Positions 52,189-59,542 of a stretch of DNA of 64,000 bases are shown in pieces. Position 1 is the stretch's first letter. Each line of letters starts with the position of its first letter. Location: NCBI GenBank assembly GCA_900469345.1, contig UBWZ01000014.1, forward strand, positions 1-64,000. Reading direction: 5' to 3'. The position numbers and the translations under genes are program-made. Source of the DNA: Hyphomicrobiales bacterium (lineage in GTDB: Bacteria; Pseudomonadota; Alphaproteobacteria; Rhizobiales; Rhizobiaceae). The notes beneath the pieces were generated by a model, which ran no database searches, was not told where the DNA came from, and saw nothing but the letters and a program-made list of their open reading frames with translations.

Positions 52189-52794
52189 ATGAAAGACACA
52201 AACATATTCGTCGCACTCAGATCCGCGCGTAACGCACCTGTCACCACAAATGAAGGCAGTGGCCCCAAATGCCAGTGGGAAGGTTGCGAAAAGACCGGCA
52301 GCCATCGAGCTCCCGTTGGGCGAGAGGCCGAGGGCCTCTTTCTCCAGTTTTGCCTAGAACATGTGAAACGATACAATAGCGGCTACAACTATTCGGCCAG
52401 CCTTTCGATGCCTGAGGTTGCCCGGTATCAAAGAGAAGCCGCCATTGGGCTCCGTGCAACCGCCGGAAGCGGCGCGCCTCAAGCGGGCGAGATGCCCCTC
52501 CCCTCCACCGCGCGCTCCGGCTCGGCCAAGGTTTGGAACGCTCGCAAGACGGCCGCACAACGTCGAGCCGAAAAAGCCGCCGTCCAAACCCGGAAGCTGA
52601 AGGTTCTTGAAGCCAAGGCGTTAGAGACGCTCGGGCTCCCGCTAGATGCGACCCCCGATGAAATCAAGCAGCGCTACAAGCAAAGACTCAAGATGTATCA
52701 TCCTGACGTCAATCAAGGAGACCGCAACGCAGAAACGCAGCTGCAGGCCTCCATAGAGGCGCACAGGATCCTCAAGCTCAACGGCTTCTGCTGA
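52189..52794 (+). CDS. J-domain (DnaJ-like) protein
   Basis: 201 residues from the ATG at 52189 (MKDTNIFVALRSARNAPVTT). The N-terminal part has a cysteine/histidine set (CQWEGCEKTGSHRAPVGR then FCLEHVKRYNSGYNY) that is typical of a rhizobial J-domain protein group and may bind zinc. The C-terminal 60 residues are a J domain: ALETLGLPLDATPDEIKQRY then KQRLKMYHPDVN with the essential HPD motif. It would stimulate a DnaK ATPase. No glycine-rich or cysteine-repeat region of classical DnaJ. Confidence 0.85.
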   Translation: MKDTNIFVALRSARNAPVTTNEGSGPKCQWEGCEKTGSHRAPVGREAEGLFLQFCLEHVKRYNSGYNYSASLSMPEVARYQREAAIGLRATAGSGAPQAGEMPLPSTARSGSAKVWNARKTAAQRRAEKAAVQTRKLKVLEAKALETLGLPLDATPDEIKQRYKQRLKMYHPDVNQGDRNAETQLQASIEAHRILKLNGFC

Positions 52795-52989
52795 CGGTAC
52801 ATACGGTGCAACGTCAGCCTTCCCACTGCCAAAATGTCGTTGATGACGAGACCATTACTCGTCATGCGTGCCGGACCTGCTGGCGAAAACCGGCGGCTGG
52901 CAGGACCACTGCGACGGACAGTGTTCGCTGGAGCAAGTCATTAAGCGCCTGGCGAAGTCGATGAACCGGCCGCGTGAGATCGCTGCCGA

Positions 52990-53228
52990 TCAGGAGCCGT
53001 AGCGCCGATCAAGTTCTCTGAGGGCAGCCTGAACCTCATTAATGGAAACCGCCACAGTGTTCCAGGCATATGGCGGAAACCCAGCTTCGAGTCGGCGGCG
53101 TAGAAGTCCGAGGCCCACGCTGCCAGGATTGTCCGTTTCTCGTCTGCAGAAAGTGCGGTCGCTTTCAGCACGTCAAGCGGCCGCTCAATCTGCATGCGCT
53201 GCAGCAGGATCGTCGGACCCAGCGCCAT
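52990..53228 (-). pseudogene. Hypothetical gene with a frameshift near its end
   Basis: From the ATG at 53228 (MALGPTILLQRMQIERPLDV) the frame continues LKATALSADEKRTILAAWAS and DFYAADSKLGFRHMPGT. After that the coherent sequence moves into the next frame (VAVSINEVQAALRELDRRYG) and ends at a stop at 52990. The junction is near 53060. Read together it is a compact protein of about 80 residues that I associate with DUF982 genes in rhizobia. The original frame runs on to 52941 with unlikely sequence. A one-base mutation or a sequencing error would explain it. Confidence 0.6.
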
Positions 53229-53275
53229 TAGCGTTACTGGCAGCCAGCCGCAAACTCTTGTGCCTTTGGGCCTCT

Positions 53276-53575
53276 TTAACGAACATGCGGATCTTTGTCT
53301 CGCCGCAGGCGCGACGCTGCGATCACATCGGTTTCCGGCGCCAGCAGGTCGTGCTTCTCGGCGAAGGCGGCAAACAGACCGCGTACGGTCTCCGCTTCGA
53401 TTTCTCCGCGTAGCGCGGCACTGCACGCCTTTAGCGCGACCGAGTGCGCGCCGTCCCTCTGCAACGCCGGCCATTCGACGAGATGCCTGTAGGCGCCCAT
53501 CACGTCGCGAACCTCCGCCGGGAAGCCGAGGCCGATAAGAATTGTAATGGGCTGTCTGAACATATCGGGCTTCAT
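53276..53575 (-). CDS. DUF982 family protein
   Basis: 99 residues, MKPDMFRQPITILIGLGFPA..., with GGAGAGAGAA upstream of the ATG. The central VEWPALQRDGAHSVALKACS then AALRGEIEAETVRGLFAAFA matches the DUF982 pattern (Trp-Pro, a conserved A-x3-C helix, then a second helix). These proteins are abundant in Rhizobiales plasmids; their role is unknown. Located 47 bp from the broken companion gene at 52990-53228 on the same strand. Confidence 0.8.
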   Translation of the reverse strand: MKPDMFRQPITILIGLGFPAEVRDVMGAYRHLVEWPALQRDGAHSVALKACSAALRGEIEAETVRGLFAAFAEKHDLLAPETDVIAASRLRRDKDPHVR

Positions 53576-53604
53576 TTCTCTCTCCTTCCCAACCCGGAAT
53601 GCTG

Positions 53605-53630
53605 AAGGGCGCCGTCGCCACGGCGCCCTT
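53605..53630. terminator. Hairpin after the hsp20 gene
   Basis: AAGGGCGCCGT (53605-53615) and ACGGCGCCCTT (53620-53630) form a perfect 11-bp GC-rich stem with loop CGCC, followed on the plus strand by GTTTT. It lies 19 bp after the hsp20 stop codon and is best read as its terminator, possibly bidirectional. Confidence 0.7.
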
Positions 53631-53648
53631 GTTTTAAGGAACTATGCG

Positions 53649-54122
53649 CTAAGCCGCCTTCTGCGCTTCGATCTGCGCCGGAGCGGCAGACGACAAAGCT
53701 TGGATGCTATCGATTGTGATTTTGCGCGGCTTCAGAGCTTCTGGGATCTCGCGAACCAGATCAATCGACAGCAGACCGTTGCTCAGATCCGCTCCGTTCA
53801 CCCTGACATGGTCGGCAAGCTCGAACCGGTGTTCGAACGGACGGCCGGCAATTCCGCGATGCAGGTAGCCTTCGTTTGCTGCTTCCTGCTTCTTGCCGAC
53901 GACGGTCAGAAGATTGGACTGAAAGGTTATGTCGAGGTCTTCTTGCGCGAAGCCGGCAACCGCAATCGCGATCCGGTAGCTGTCATCGCCGGTCTTGACG
54001 ATGTCATAGGGCGGCCAGTCGCTGATTGAGCGACCGCGCTGGGCATTCTCCAGAAGGGTGAAGACCCGGTCGAAGCCGACGCTCGAGCGGAACAACGGTG
54101 CGTAGTCGTAAGATGTTGCCAT
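53649..54122 (-). CDS. Small heat-shock protein, Hsp20/IbpA type
   Basis: 157 residues from the ATG at 54122 (MATSYDYAPLFRSSVGFDRV); AAGGAGGAT is 8 bases upstream of it and only 2 bases from the preceding ATG. An alpha-crystallin domain follows: PPYDIVKTGDDSYRIAIAVA, GFAQEDLDITFQSNLLTVVG, RGIAGRPFEHRFELADHVRV and GLLSIDLVREIPEALKPRKI. It binds unfolding proteins during heat stress. The leader carries a ROSE-like structure. Confidence 0.93.
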   Translation of the reverse strand: MATSYDYAPLFRSSVGFDRVFTLLENAQRGRSISDWPPYDIVKTGDDSYRIAIAVAGFAQEDLDITFQSNLLTVVGKKQEAANEGYLHRGIAGRPFEHRFELADHVRVNGADLSNGLLSIDLVREIPEALKPRKITIDSIQALSSAAPAQIEAQKAA

Positions 54123-54215
54123 AGCCATATCCTCCTTAAAGCAACATGGGTACGGAAGCGCCGAAAGTCGTCGCCTCCAGCAAAGTCAGCCCTTTATCAG
54201 CGGCTGGCGGCAATC
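54123..54215 (-). promoter_or_regulatory. ROSE-like RNA thermometer upstream of hsp20
   Basis: The minus-strand leader ends CATGTTGCTTTAAGGAGGAT before the start. A TTGCT motif placed 3 bases before the AAGGAGG Shine-Dalgarno is the signature of rhizobial ROSE elements, which hide the ribosome site at low temperature and open on heating. The preceding ~70 bases can form further hairpins. Structure was judged by eye. Confidence 0.65.
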
Positions 54216-54721
54216 GATTTGGTTTTTGAGATTTTCGGATTCAAGAGCGTCGCCAAAAAAATCTGGCCTTTTTTGCGTCTGCCAGCGCAGCTCAGGCAAG
54301 CGCGTAAACTGCCCCGTAATCCTAAAGATCACGAAGGCATTTATAGGAAGCATGGCGCAGATTTCCGTCGGCGGCCAGCCCCGGAATCAGATTCGGCAAT
54401 CAAGGTCGGCTGGGCAAACACATCGCTTTTAAATTTAAGGGAACGACTGACGCGTAGGTTTTCTGAAGCTTTTTTCCGAATTTGCGGTGTGACGGCGAGC
54501 GACAAGCCGGTATGGACCGCGTCTTTCAGCAACCGAAGTCGGTACAGGGACTCATTGTAGCCCCCGGCCCTTCTGAGTGGCGGCCAGTACGTCGGCGTGC
54601 GAGAACTGACGTCCCTGCCTTGGTGCAAGAGTATGGGCGGCTATAAGTGCCGACCCTAAGTGAAAACCACTATGGTGCTTGATTTAGCATTTTCGTATGT
54701 TTTCACTGAAAGGATTCAGTG
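54216..54721. other. Gene-free region upstream of hsp20
   Basis: About 500 bp. An open frame on the plus strand (54219-54560) is short of coding features and lacks a ribosome site. The hsp20 promoter should be at its left end. Nothing else recognised. Confidence 0.4.
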
Positions 54722-55012
54722 ATGTATTACAAGGCCTTCGCCTACCAGGTCCTCGCCGGCAGTGATGAGATCCTCCACTTTGGACCAAGTTTCGAAGACG
54801 TACATGACGCAGCCCTGGAACAGCGAAGCGAACTCATCGCAGCAGGCGAACTGAGCCCTGATCAATTGGGCGCGATGGCGATTTACGAGTGCGATATGCG
54901 GCTACCTGAACCGCAGGACGTTCTCGACGCCCTCAATGTCCGCGATGAACCGATGGTTCTGCTCGACGCGTGCCTCGTCCAAAAGCGTGTGATCCACTTG
55001 GTCGTTGGATGA
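54722..55012 (+). CDS. Small hypothetical protein
   Basis: 96 residues, MYYKAFAYQVLAGSDEILHF..., with GAAAGGATTCAGTG ahead of the ATG. The first half has SFEDVHDAALEQRSELIAAG, the second half has AIYECDMRLPEPQDVLDALN and a hydrophobic end (LLDACLVQKRVIHLVVG). No domain recognised. It resembles other short rhizobial stress-island proteins only in size and context. Confidence 0.55.
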   Translation: MYYKAFAYQVLAGSDEILHFGPSFEDVHDAALEQRSELIAAGELSPDQLGAMAIYECDMRLPEPQDVLDALNVRDEPMVLLDACLVQKRVIHLVVG

Positions 55013-55217
55013 GCAGGCTTTGAGCCTGACCGGCGGGCAATACGCTGATGACGATGACTGATTGCCCATCCCATTCGATCGAACAGTCGGAATCGTCAGC
55101 TGGAACAAGAATTTGACCACCCGGTTTTAAGCACCATGGCAGCGTTAGGCATGGTGAAAGGTCATGACTCGGTATTTTTTTCACGTTCGCAGGGACCTAT
55201 TGGACGAAGAGGTGCTC

Positions 55218-55619
55218 ATGACCCCTGGCCATCTTATCAGTATTGCAGCACGAGCTTTTACACGCCTCAGCGAAGAGCGCCTGGGACCGTTAGGATTTGG
55301 CGCTGGACATGTACCGGTGCTGGTTGCCTTGGAAAGTGGCGTCGCTAGCACGCAACGGGACCTCGCTAAGTTTGCAAAGGTCGCCCAGCCGCCGATGGCA
55401 CAAATGCTTGCGCGGATGGAGCGAGATGGTTTGATTACGAAGACGCCCGATCCGCACGACGGACGCAGCAGCCACATTGTTCTAACCCAGGCTGCGCGGG
55501 AAAGATTACCGCAAGCCTCCGCAACGCTGTTCCAGGGGAATCGTGAAGCCATGGCAGGCTTTTCCAAAGAGGAACAGCGGAAGTGGTCGAACTTCTTCGT
55601 CGACTTATTGCGAACCTAG
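55218..55619 (+). CDS. MarR-family transcriptional regulator
   Basis: 133 residues from the ATG at 55218 (MTPGHLISIAARAFTRLSEE), with GAAGAGGTGCTC upstream. The winged helix-turn-helix is clear: VASTQRDLAKFAKVAQPPMA, then MLARMERDGLITKTPDPHDG with the wing residues DPHDGRS, then VLTQAARERLPQA. MarR proteins are usually repressors that respond to phenolic ligands or oxidation. The in-frame extension to 55164 begins TRYFFHVRRDLLDEE, like the first residues of the DUF6894 family, so it looks like a leftover 5' end of another gene. No obvious target is adjacent. Confidence 0.85.
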   Translation: MTPGHLISIAARAFTRLSEERLGPLGFGAGHVPVLVALESGVASTQRDLAKFAKVAQPPMAQMLARMERDGLITKTPDPHDGRSSHIVLTQAARERLPQASATLFQGNREAMAGFSKEEQRKWSNFFVDLLRT

Positions 55620-55789
55620 ATCAGATTTCAGAGGCCACAGACGGGACAGACTGATTTAAACATAGACGTTTAATGTCGGTTTGTAGCGGTCTCGGAAGCG
55701 CGCCAATGGCTGCTTTCCACAGTCCCGTCGCTACAAGCAGAACTACTTCTATCTCGAAATCAGCTCGATGCCCGCCCGTTCCTTTTCAT

Positions 55790-56419
55790 CTACCGAAACT
55801 TCGATCGCAGAGCGTCGATCTGCTCATCCGTCAGACTGCGATAGTTGCGCCCGCGCAGCATCATCAGCAGCTTGCTGGTTTCTTCGAGCTCCTCCGACGC
55901 GAAGACGGCGCTTCGAAGGTCCGACCCGGCAGTCACCGGACCATGGTTGGCCAGAAGAACCGCATTCACCGCGCCACCCAGAGCGATGATCATATCCCCC
56001 ATGGCCGGATCCCCCGGCGGGACATAGGGCAGAAGCTTTACCTTGCCGACGCGCATGACGACGTAAGGTGTGATCGGCTCGATACAGTCATCCGGATTGA
56101 TATCGCTTAGGCAGGAGATCGCGGTGGCGTAGGTCGAATGAAGATGCACCACGGCGCCGGTGTTCGGCCGCGTCTGATAAAAGGCCCGATGCAGGAATAT
56201 TTCCTTGGACGGCTTGTCCCCGGAAACATGGTTTCCAGCCGCATCGACCTTCGAAATCCGCGCGGGATCGAGAAACCCGAGGCAGGAATTGGTCGGGGTG
56301 ATGAGAATTCCGTCGTCCACGGCGGCGCTGATATTGCCCGCGGAGCCGACAGAATATCCCCGCTCGAACAGGGACCGGGAGAGCATGACCATCTCCTCGC
56401 GTAGCTTCGCCTCGCTCAT
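55790..56419 (-). CDS. otnC: OtnC-like 3-oxo-tetronate 4-phosphate decarboxylase (class II aldolase family)
   Basis: 209 residues, MSEAKLREEMVMLSRSLFER... A class II aldolase/adducin fold: GNISAAVDDGILITPTNSCL near the start, AVVHLHSTYATAISC with zinc histidines, then VLLANHGPVTAGSDL with the third histidine. In the tetronate pathway OtnC decarboxylates 3-oxo-tetronate 4-phosphate to dihydroxyacetone phosphate. It overlaps otnK by 4 bases and is the last gene of a five-gene minus-strand operon. The position next to OtnK and DenD supports this name over other class II aldolases. Confidence 0.85.
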   Translation of the reverse strand: MSEAKLREEMVMLSRSLFERGYSVGSAGNISAAVDDGILITPTNSCLGFLDPARISKVDAAGNHVSGDKPSKEIFLHRAFYQTRPNTGAVVHLHSTYATAISCLSDINPDDCIEPITPYVVMRVGKVKLLPYVPPGDPAMGDMIIALGGAVNAVLLANHGPVTAGSDLRSAVFASEELEETSKLLMMLRGRNYRSLTDEQIDALRSKFR

Positions 56420-57699
56420 TCCGCTGCCTCCACATCCTGTCCGGACATCATGTTGAGAGCCCGTTCGAAGAAGTTCGTCTGCCCGAAGTTACCTGATTTG
56501 AGCGCCAGTGCCAGCGGGTGGGGATTGGTGAGGATCGGCACGCCGGGCGCTATCTCCGGCCCGATCGTCAGCGAATCCAGCTTGAGCGCGGAGACGACTG
56601 CGCCGGATGTTTCGCCCCCGGCCACAACCAGCCTCTCTATGCCGTTGGCGACCAGCGAGCGTGCGAGTGCGCCGAAGAAGCCGTCAAGCTTGTTTGCAAT
56701 CTCCTCGCGACCGTATTCCTGCTGCAGGCTCCTGACCGCGGCGGGATCGTTCGACGAATAGACCAGAGGCGCGGCGCCGCGGTGCGAGAGCACGAAATCA
56801 ACCGCCGTCTCGACCTGCATCCGGCCATCCATGACGGCCGCCACCTCGATCGCCATGCCGGGGTATGTTTTAAGGTGGTGGTCGATCTGCGACAGGGTCG
56901 CCTGAGAGCAGCTTCCGGCCAGCACGGCTTCGCTTCCGTGCATTCCGGAAAACCGGGTGGCGGTGGACGTCGGGTGCCGCTCCGAGCCGAAGTTGGCGGC
57001 AAGGCCGAGCGCGATGCCCGAACCACCCGTTAGAAAAGGTGCGCCCTCGACGGCAGCGCCGATCGTCAGAAGGTCGTCATCGCTGATGGCATCGACAACC
57101 ACAAGGGTCTCGCCCCGCTCACCCGCGGCGTCCAGAGCGGCACGCAGAGCCTCGCTACCCTTGCGCACGGTGTCCCAATTGACGGAGCCGACCGGCTGTT
57201 TCGACTGAAGCTTGAGCCAGCGGCGGATATCGCTGTCCGTCATCGGATTGAGCGGATGGTCCCTCAGACTGGATTCGTTCAAGGGGACGTCGCCGACGAA
57301 GAGGTTGCCGCGATAGAGCGTGCGGCCAGCCCCTGGAAACGCCGGGCAGACAACGACGCCCCGGGCGTCCAGCGCATGGGCGAGTGCCTCGCCGACAGGC
57401 CCGATATTGCCTTGCGGTGTTGAATCGAATGTCGAGCAGTATTTGAAGATGATCTGTCGGCAGCCCTGTTTTTGCAGCCAGGCGAGCGCTTCCAGCGATT
57501 GCCGGATGGCGTCGTCAGGGGCCATGGAGCGCGTCTTCAGGGCAACGACGCCCGCCTCGCAGTCAGGCCCGGCATCGTCGTCAGGCACGCCGAGAAACTG
57601 GGTGGTGGCGAAGCCGCGCACCCCGTTGAACCTCTTGGCGAGGGTGTTTGCGATATCGCTCGCACCCGTAAAATCGTCGGCGATGACGCCTAGCAGCAT
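56416..57699 (-). CDS. otnK: OtnK-like 3-oxo-tetronate kinase (DUF1537)
   Basis: 427 residues, MLLGVIADDFTGASDIANTL... The N-terminal IADDFTGASD is the diagnostic DUF1537/OtnK motif, followed by FKYCSTFDSTPQGNIGPVGE. The C-terminal half has GGSGIALGLAANFG, VLAGSCSQATLSQIDHHLKT and LVVAGGETSGAVVSALKLDS. The enzyme phosphorylates 3-oxo-tetronate at C4 for OtnC. Overlap with otnC and 27-bp spacing to denD place it in the operon. Good length for the family. Confidence 0.92.
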   Translation of the reverse strand: MLLGVIADDFTGASDIANTLAKRFNGVRGFATTQFLGVPDDDAGPDCEAGVVALKTRSMAPDDAIRQSLEALAWLQKQGCRQIIFKYCSTFDSTPQGNIGPVGEALAHALDARGVVVCPAFPGAGRTLYRGNLFVGDVPLNESSLRDHPLNPMTDSDIRRWLKLQSKQPVGSVNWDTVRKGSEALRAALDAAGERGETLVVVDAISDDDLLTIGAAVEGAPFLTGGSGIALGLAANFGSERHPTSTATRFSGMHGSEAVLAGSCSQATLSQIDHHLKTYPGMAIEVAAVMDGRMQVETAVDFVLSHRGAAPLVYSSNDPAAVRSLQQEYGREEIANKLDGFFGALARSLVANGIERLVVAGGETSGAVVSALKLDSLTIGPEIAPGVPILTNPHPLALALKSGNFGQTNFFERALNMMSGQDVEAAE

Positions 57700-57726
57700 G
57701 GTGTTGCCCTTCCTGCGGATTGGGTA

Positions 57727-58695
57727 TCAGGTGCGCTTCAGTTCATCACGGCAATAGATCTGCACGATCTCATCGAAGCTGGCATCCGGAACGAAGCCGA
57801 GATCGAGCGCGATGCGCGCATCGAAGGCCTTGGGCCAGGTGCTGACAATCGCATGAATGGCCGCTTCCGGCTCTTCGCGGATGAGTGCGACCGCCTCGTC
57901 TCCCGCGACCTGCCGCAGGGCTTCGATCTGGTCTTCCACCGTTGCCGAAACGCCGGGCATGGTCAGCGTCCGCACAGCCAGATCCGGGCCCGCGACTTCT
58001 GCGGCCCTGATGAGAAAGCCGATCGCCGTCCGCGGCGACGCGAACCAGTGGCGCATGTCGCGCGGCACCGGAAGAACAGCCTCTTCGCCGTTCAGGGGCT
58101 CGCGAATAATGCCCGAATAGAAGCTCGATGCCGCCCTGTTGGGTTTGCCGGGCCGCACGCAGATGGTCGGCAGGCGAATGCTCAAGCCATCGATGATACC
58201 GCGCCGGGCATAGTCGGCGACCAGAAGCTCGCCCATTGCCTTCTGCGCGCCATAGCTGGACAGGGGACGCAGGAGGAAGTCATCCGGGATGATATCGGGA
58301 AGAGGTGCGCCAAAAACCGCAAGCGAGGATGTGAACACGAAGCGCGGACGGTAACCTTCGCCGACGGTGCGGACCGCATCGAGGAGCGCGCGGGTGCCCT
58401 CAAGATTGACCCGGTAACCCTTGTCGAGGTCGGCTTCCGCCTCCCCTGACACCACGGCGGCAAGATGGAAGATGACGTCAGGGCGATGCAACACAATCCG
58501 CTCCGCCTCTCCAGCTTCCGAAAAATCAGAGGTCAGCACCTCGACGTCGTAATTTTCCGCAACGGATGGCGCCGGATAGATGTCGTGAAGGGTAAATGCG
58601 GTGATGGCCTGTCCGGCAAGCTTTCCGTCGGCCGCGAGGCGCTCGGTCAGCCGTCTGCCGAGCATTCCGGCTGCACCCAGGATGGCGATGCGCAT
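57727..58695 (-). CDS. denD: DenD-like D-erythronate dehydrogenase
   Basis: 322 residues from the ATG at 58695 (MRIAILGAAGMLGRRLTERL), with GGGAGAATACC upstream. A Rossmann fold of the extended SDR type: GAAGMLG NAD-binding loop, HLAAVVSGEAEADLDKGYRV, VFTSSLAVFG and the YGAQK catalytic Tyr-x3-Lys. This family oxidises D-erythronate to 2-oxo-tetronate in the OtnI/DenD/OtnK/OtnC route. It is between otnI and otnK. Other aldonate or threonate substrates are possible. Confidence 0.87.
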   Translation of the reverse strand: MRIAILGAAGMLGRRLTERLAADGKLAGQAITAFTLHDIYPAPSVAENYDVEVLTSDFSEAGEAERIVLHRPDVIFHLAAVVSGEAEADLDKGYRVNLEGTRALLDAVRTVGEGYRPRFVFTSSLAVFGAPLPDIIPDDFLLRPLSSYGAQKAMGELLVADYARRGIIDGLSIRLPTICVRPGKPNRAASSFYSGIIREPLNGEEAVLPVPRDMRHWFASPRTAIGFLIRAAEVAGPDLAVRTLTMPGVSATVEDQIEALRQVAGDEAVALIREEPEAAIHAIVSTWPKAFDARIALDLGFVPDASFDEIVQIYCRDELKRT

Positions 58696-58732
58696 TGGTA
58701 TTCTCCCATAACTTAAAAATGCTGTCTGGCGA

Positions 58733-59542
58733 TCAGTTCGCGGCTTGTATGCGGTCGATCCACGACAGCCCGGCGACCGTGTCGCCTTTTGGTTTGTATT
58801 CCAGCCCAATGAGGCCCGGGTATTCGATATCTTCGAGCACTGCGAGCACGTGCGCTAGCTGGACCTCGCCAAGATCCGGCTCCCATCGGTCCGGGACGGA
58901 AGCAAGCTGAACGTGGCCGATGAACGGCGCATGCCGCCTGATCCGCCGGGTCAGATCGCCCTCCATGATCTGCACGTGATAGACATCAAACAGCAGCTTC
59001 ACATTGGGTTCGGCAATCTCGGTGATGATCTCGACGATCTCATCCGAGCGGCTGACCAGATAGTCAGGCTTGTCGCGCGTATTCAAAGGTTCCAGCAGAA
59101 GGGTTATCCCGTGCCGGTCCGCCAGTTTGGCAACGCGGCGCAGGTTCTCCACGTAGAGGCGCCGTGCTTGGCTTCGATCCGCCGGGTCGCGAACCACACC
59201 TGCCATGACATGGATCGCTCCTGCACCAAGCGCGACGGCGTATTCCAGAGCCTTGTCGAAATGCGCCTGGAACTGAGCCTCCTCGCCCCTGATCCCGGCC
59301 AGCCCCCATTCCCCGCGCTCCAGATTGCCCGGAGCGGTATTGATGCCTGTCATCCGGACGCCCGAGGCATCGAGCGTCGAGACGAGCTTTTCCGCGGGGA
59401 TGTCATAGGGAAAATGGCACTCGACGAAGTTGAAACCCGCGGCCGCGGCCGCCGGAATGCGCTCGATGAACGGCATCTCGGCGAACATGAACGCGATGTT
59501 CGCGGTCAGCCTGGATCTGAGATCCATACGGTCCATGCTCAT
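58733..59542 (-). CDS. otnI: OtnI-like 2-oxo-tetronate isomerase (hydroxypyruvate isomerase family)
   Basis: 269 residues, MSMDRMDLRSRLTANIAFMF... A xylose-isomerase-like TIM barrel: FIERIPAAAAAGFNFVECHF, LLLEPLNTRDKPDYLVSRSD with a metal-binding Glu, KLLFDVYHVQIMEGDLTRRI and IGHVQLASVPDRWEPDLGE. In the tetronate pathway it converts 2-oxo-tetronate to 3-oxo-tetronate. Its ATG overlaps the stop of the CoA-transferase gene by 4 bases. The alternative is hydroxypyruvate isomerase (Hyi), but the neighbours favour OtnI. Confidence 0.85.
   Translation of the reverse strand: MSMDRMDLRSRLTANIAFMFAEMPFIERIPAAAAAGFNFVECHFPYDIPAEKLVSTLDASGVRMTGINTAPGNLERGEWGLAGIRGEEAQFQAHFDKALEYAVALGAGAIHVMAGVVRDPADRSQARRLYVENLRRVAKLADRHGITLLLEPLNTRDKPDYLVSRSDEIVEIITEIAEPNVKLLFDVYHVQIMEGDLTRRIRRHAPFIGHVQLASVPDRWEPDLGEVQLAHVLAVLEDIEYPGLIGLEYKPKGDTVAGLSWIDRIQAAN

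Noticed and set aside
54219..54560. 113-codon plus-strand frame upstream of hsp20
   Set aside because: No ribosome site, no domain and odd composition; overlaps the hsp20 promoter region.
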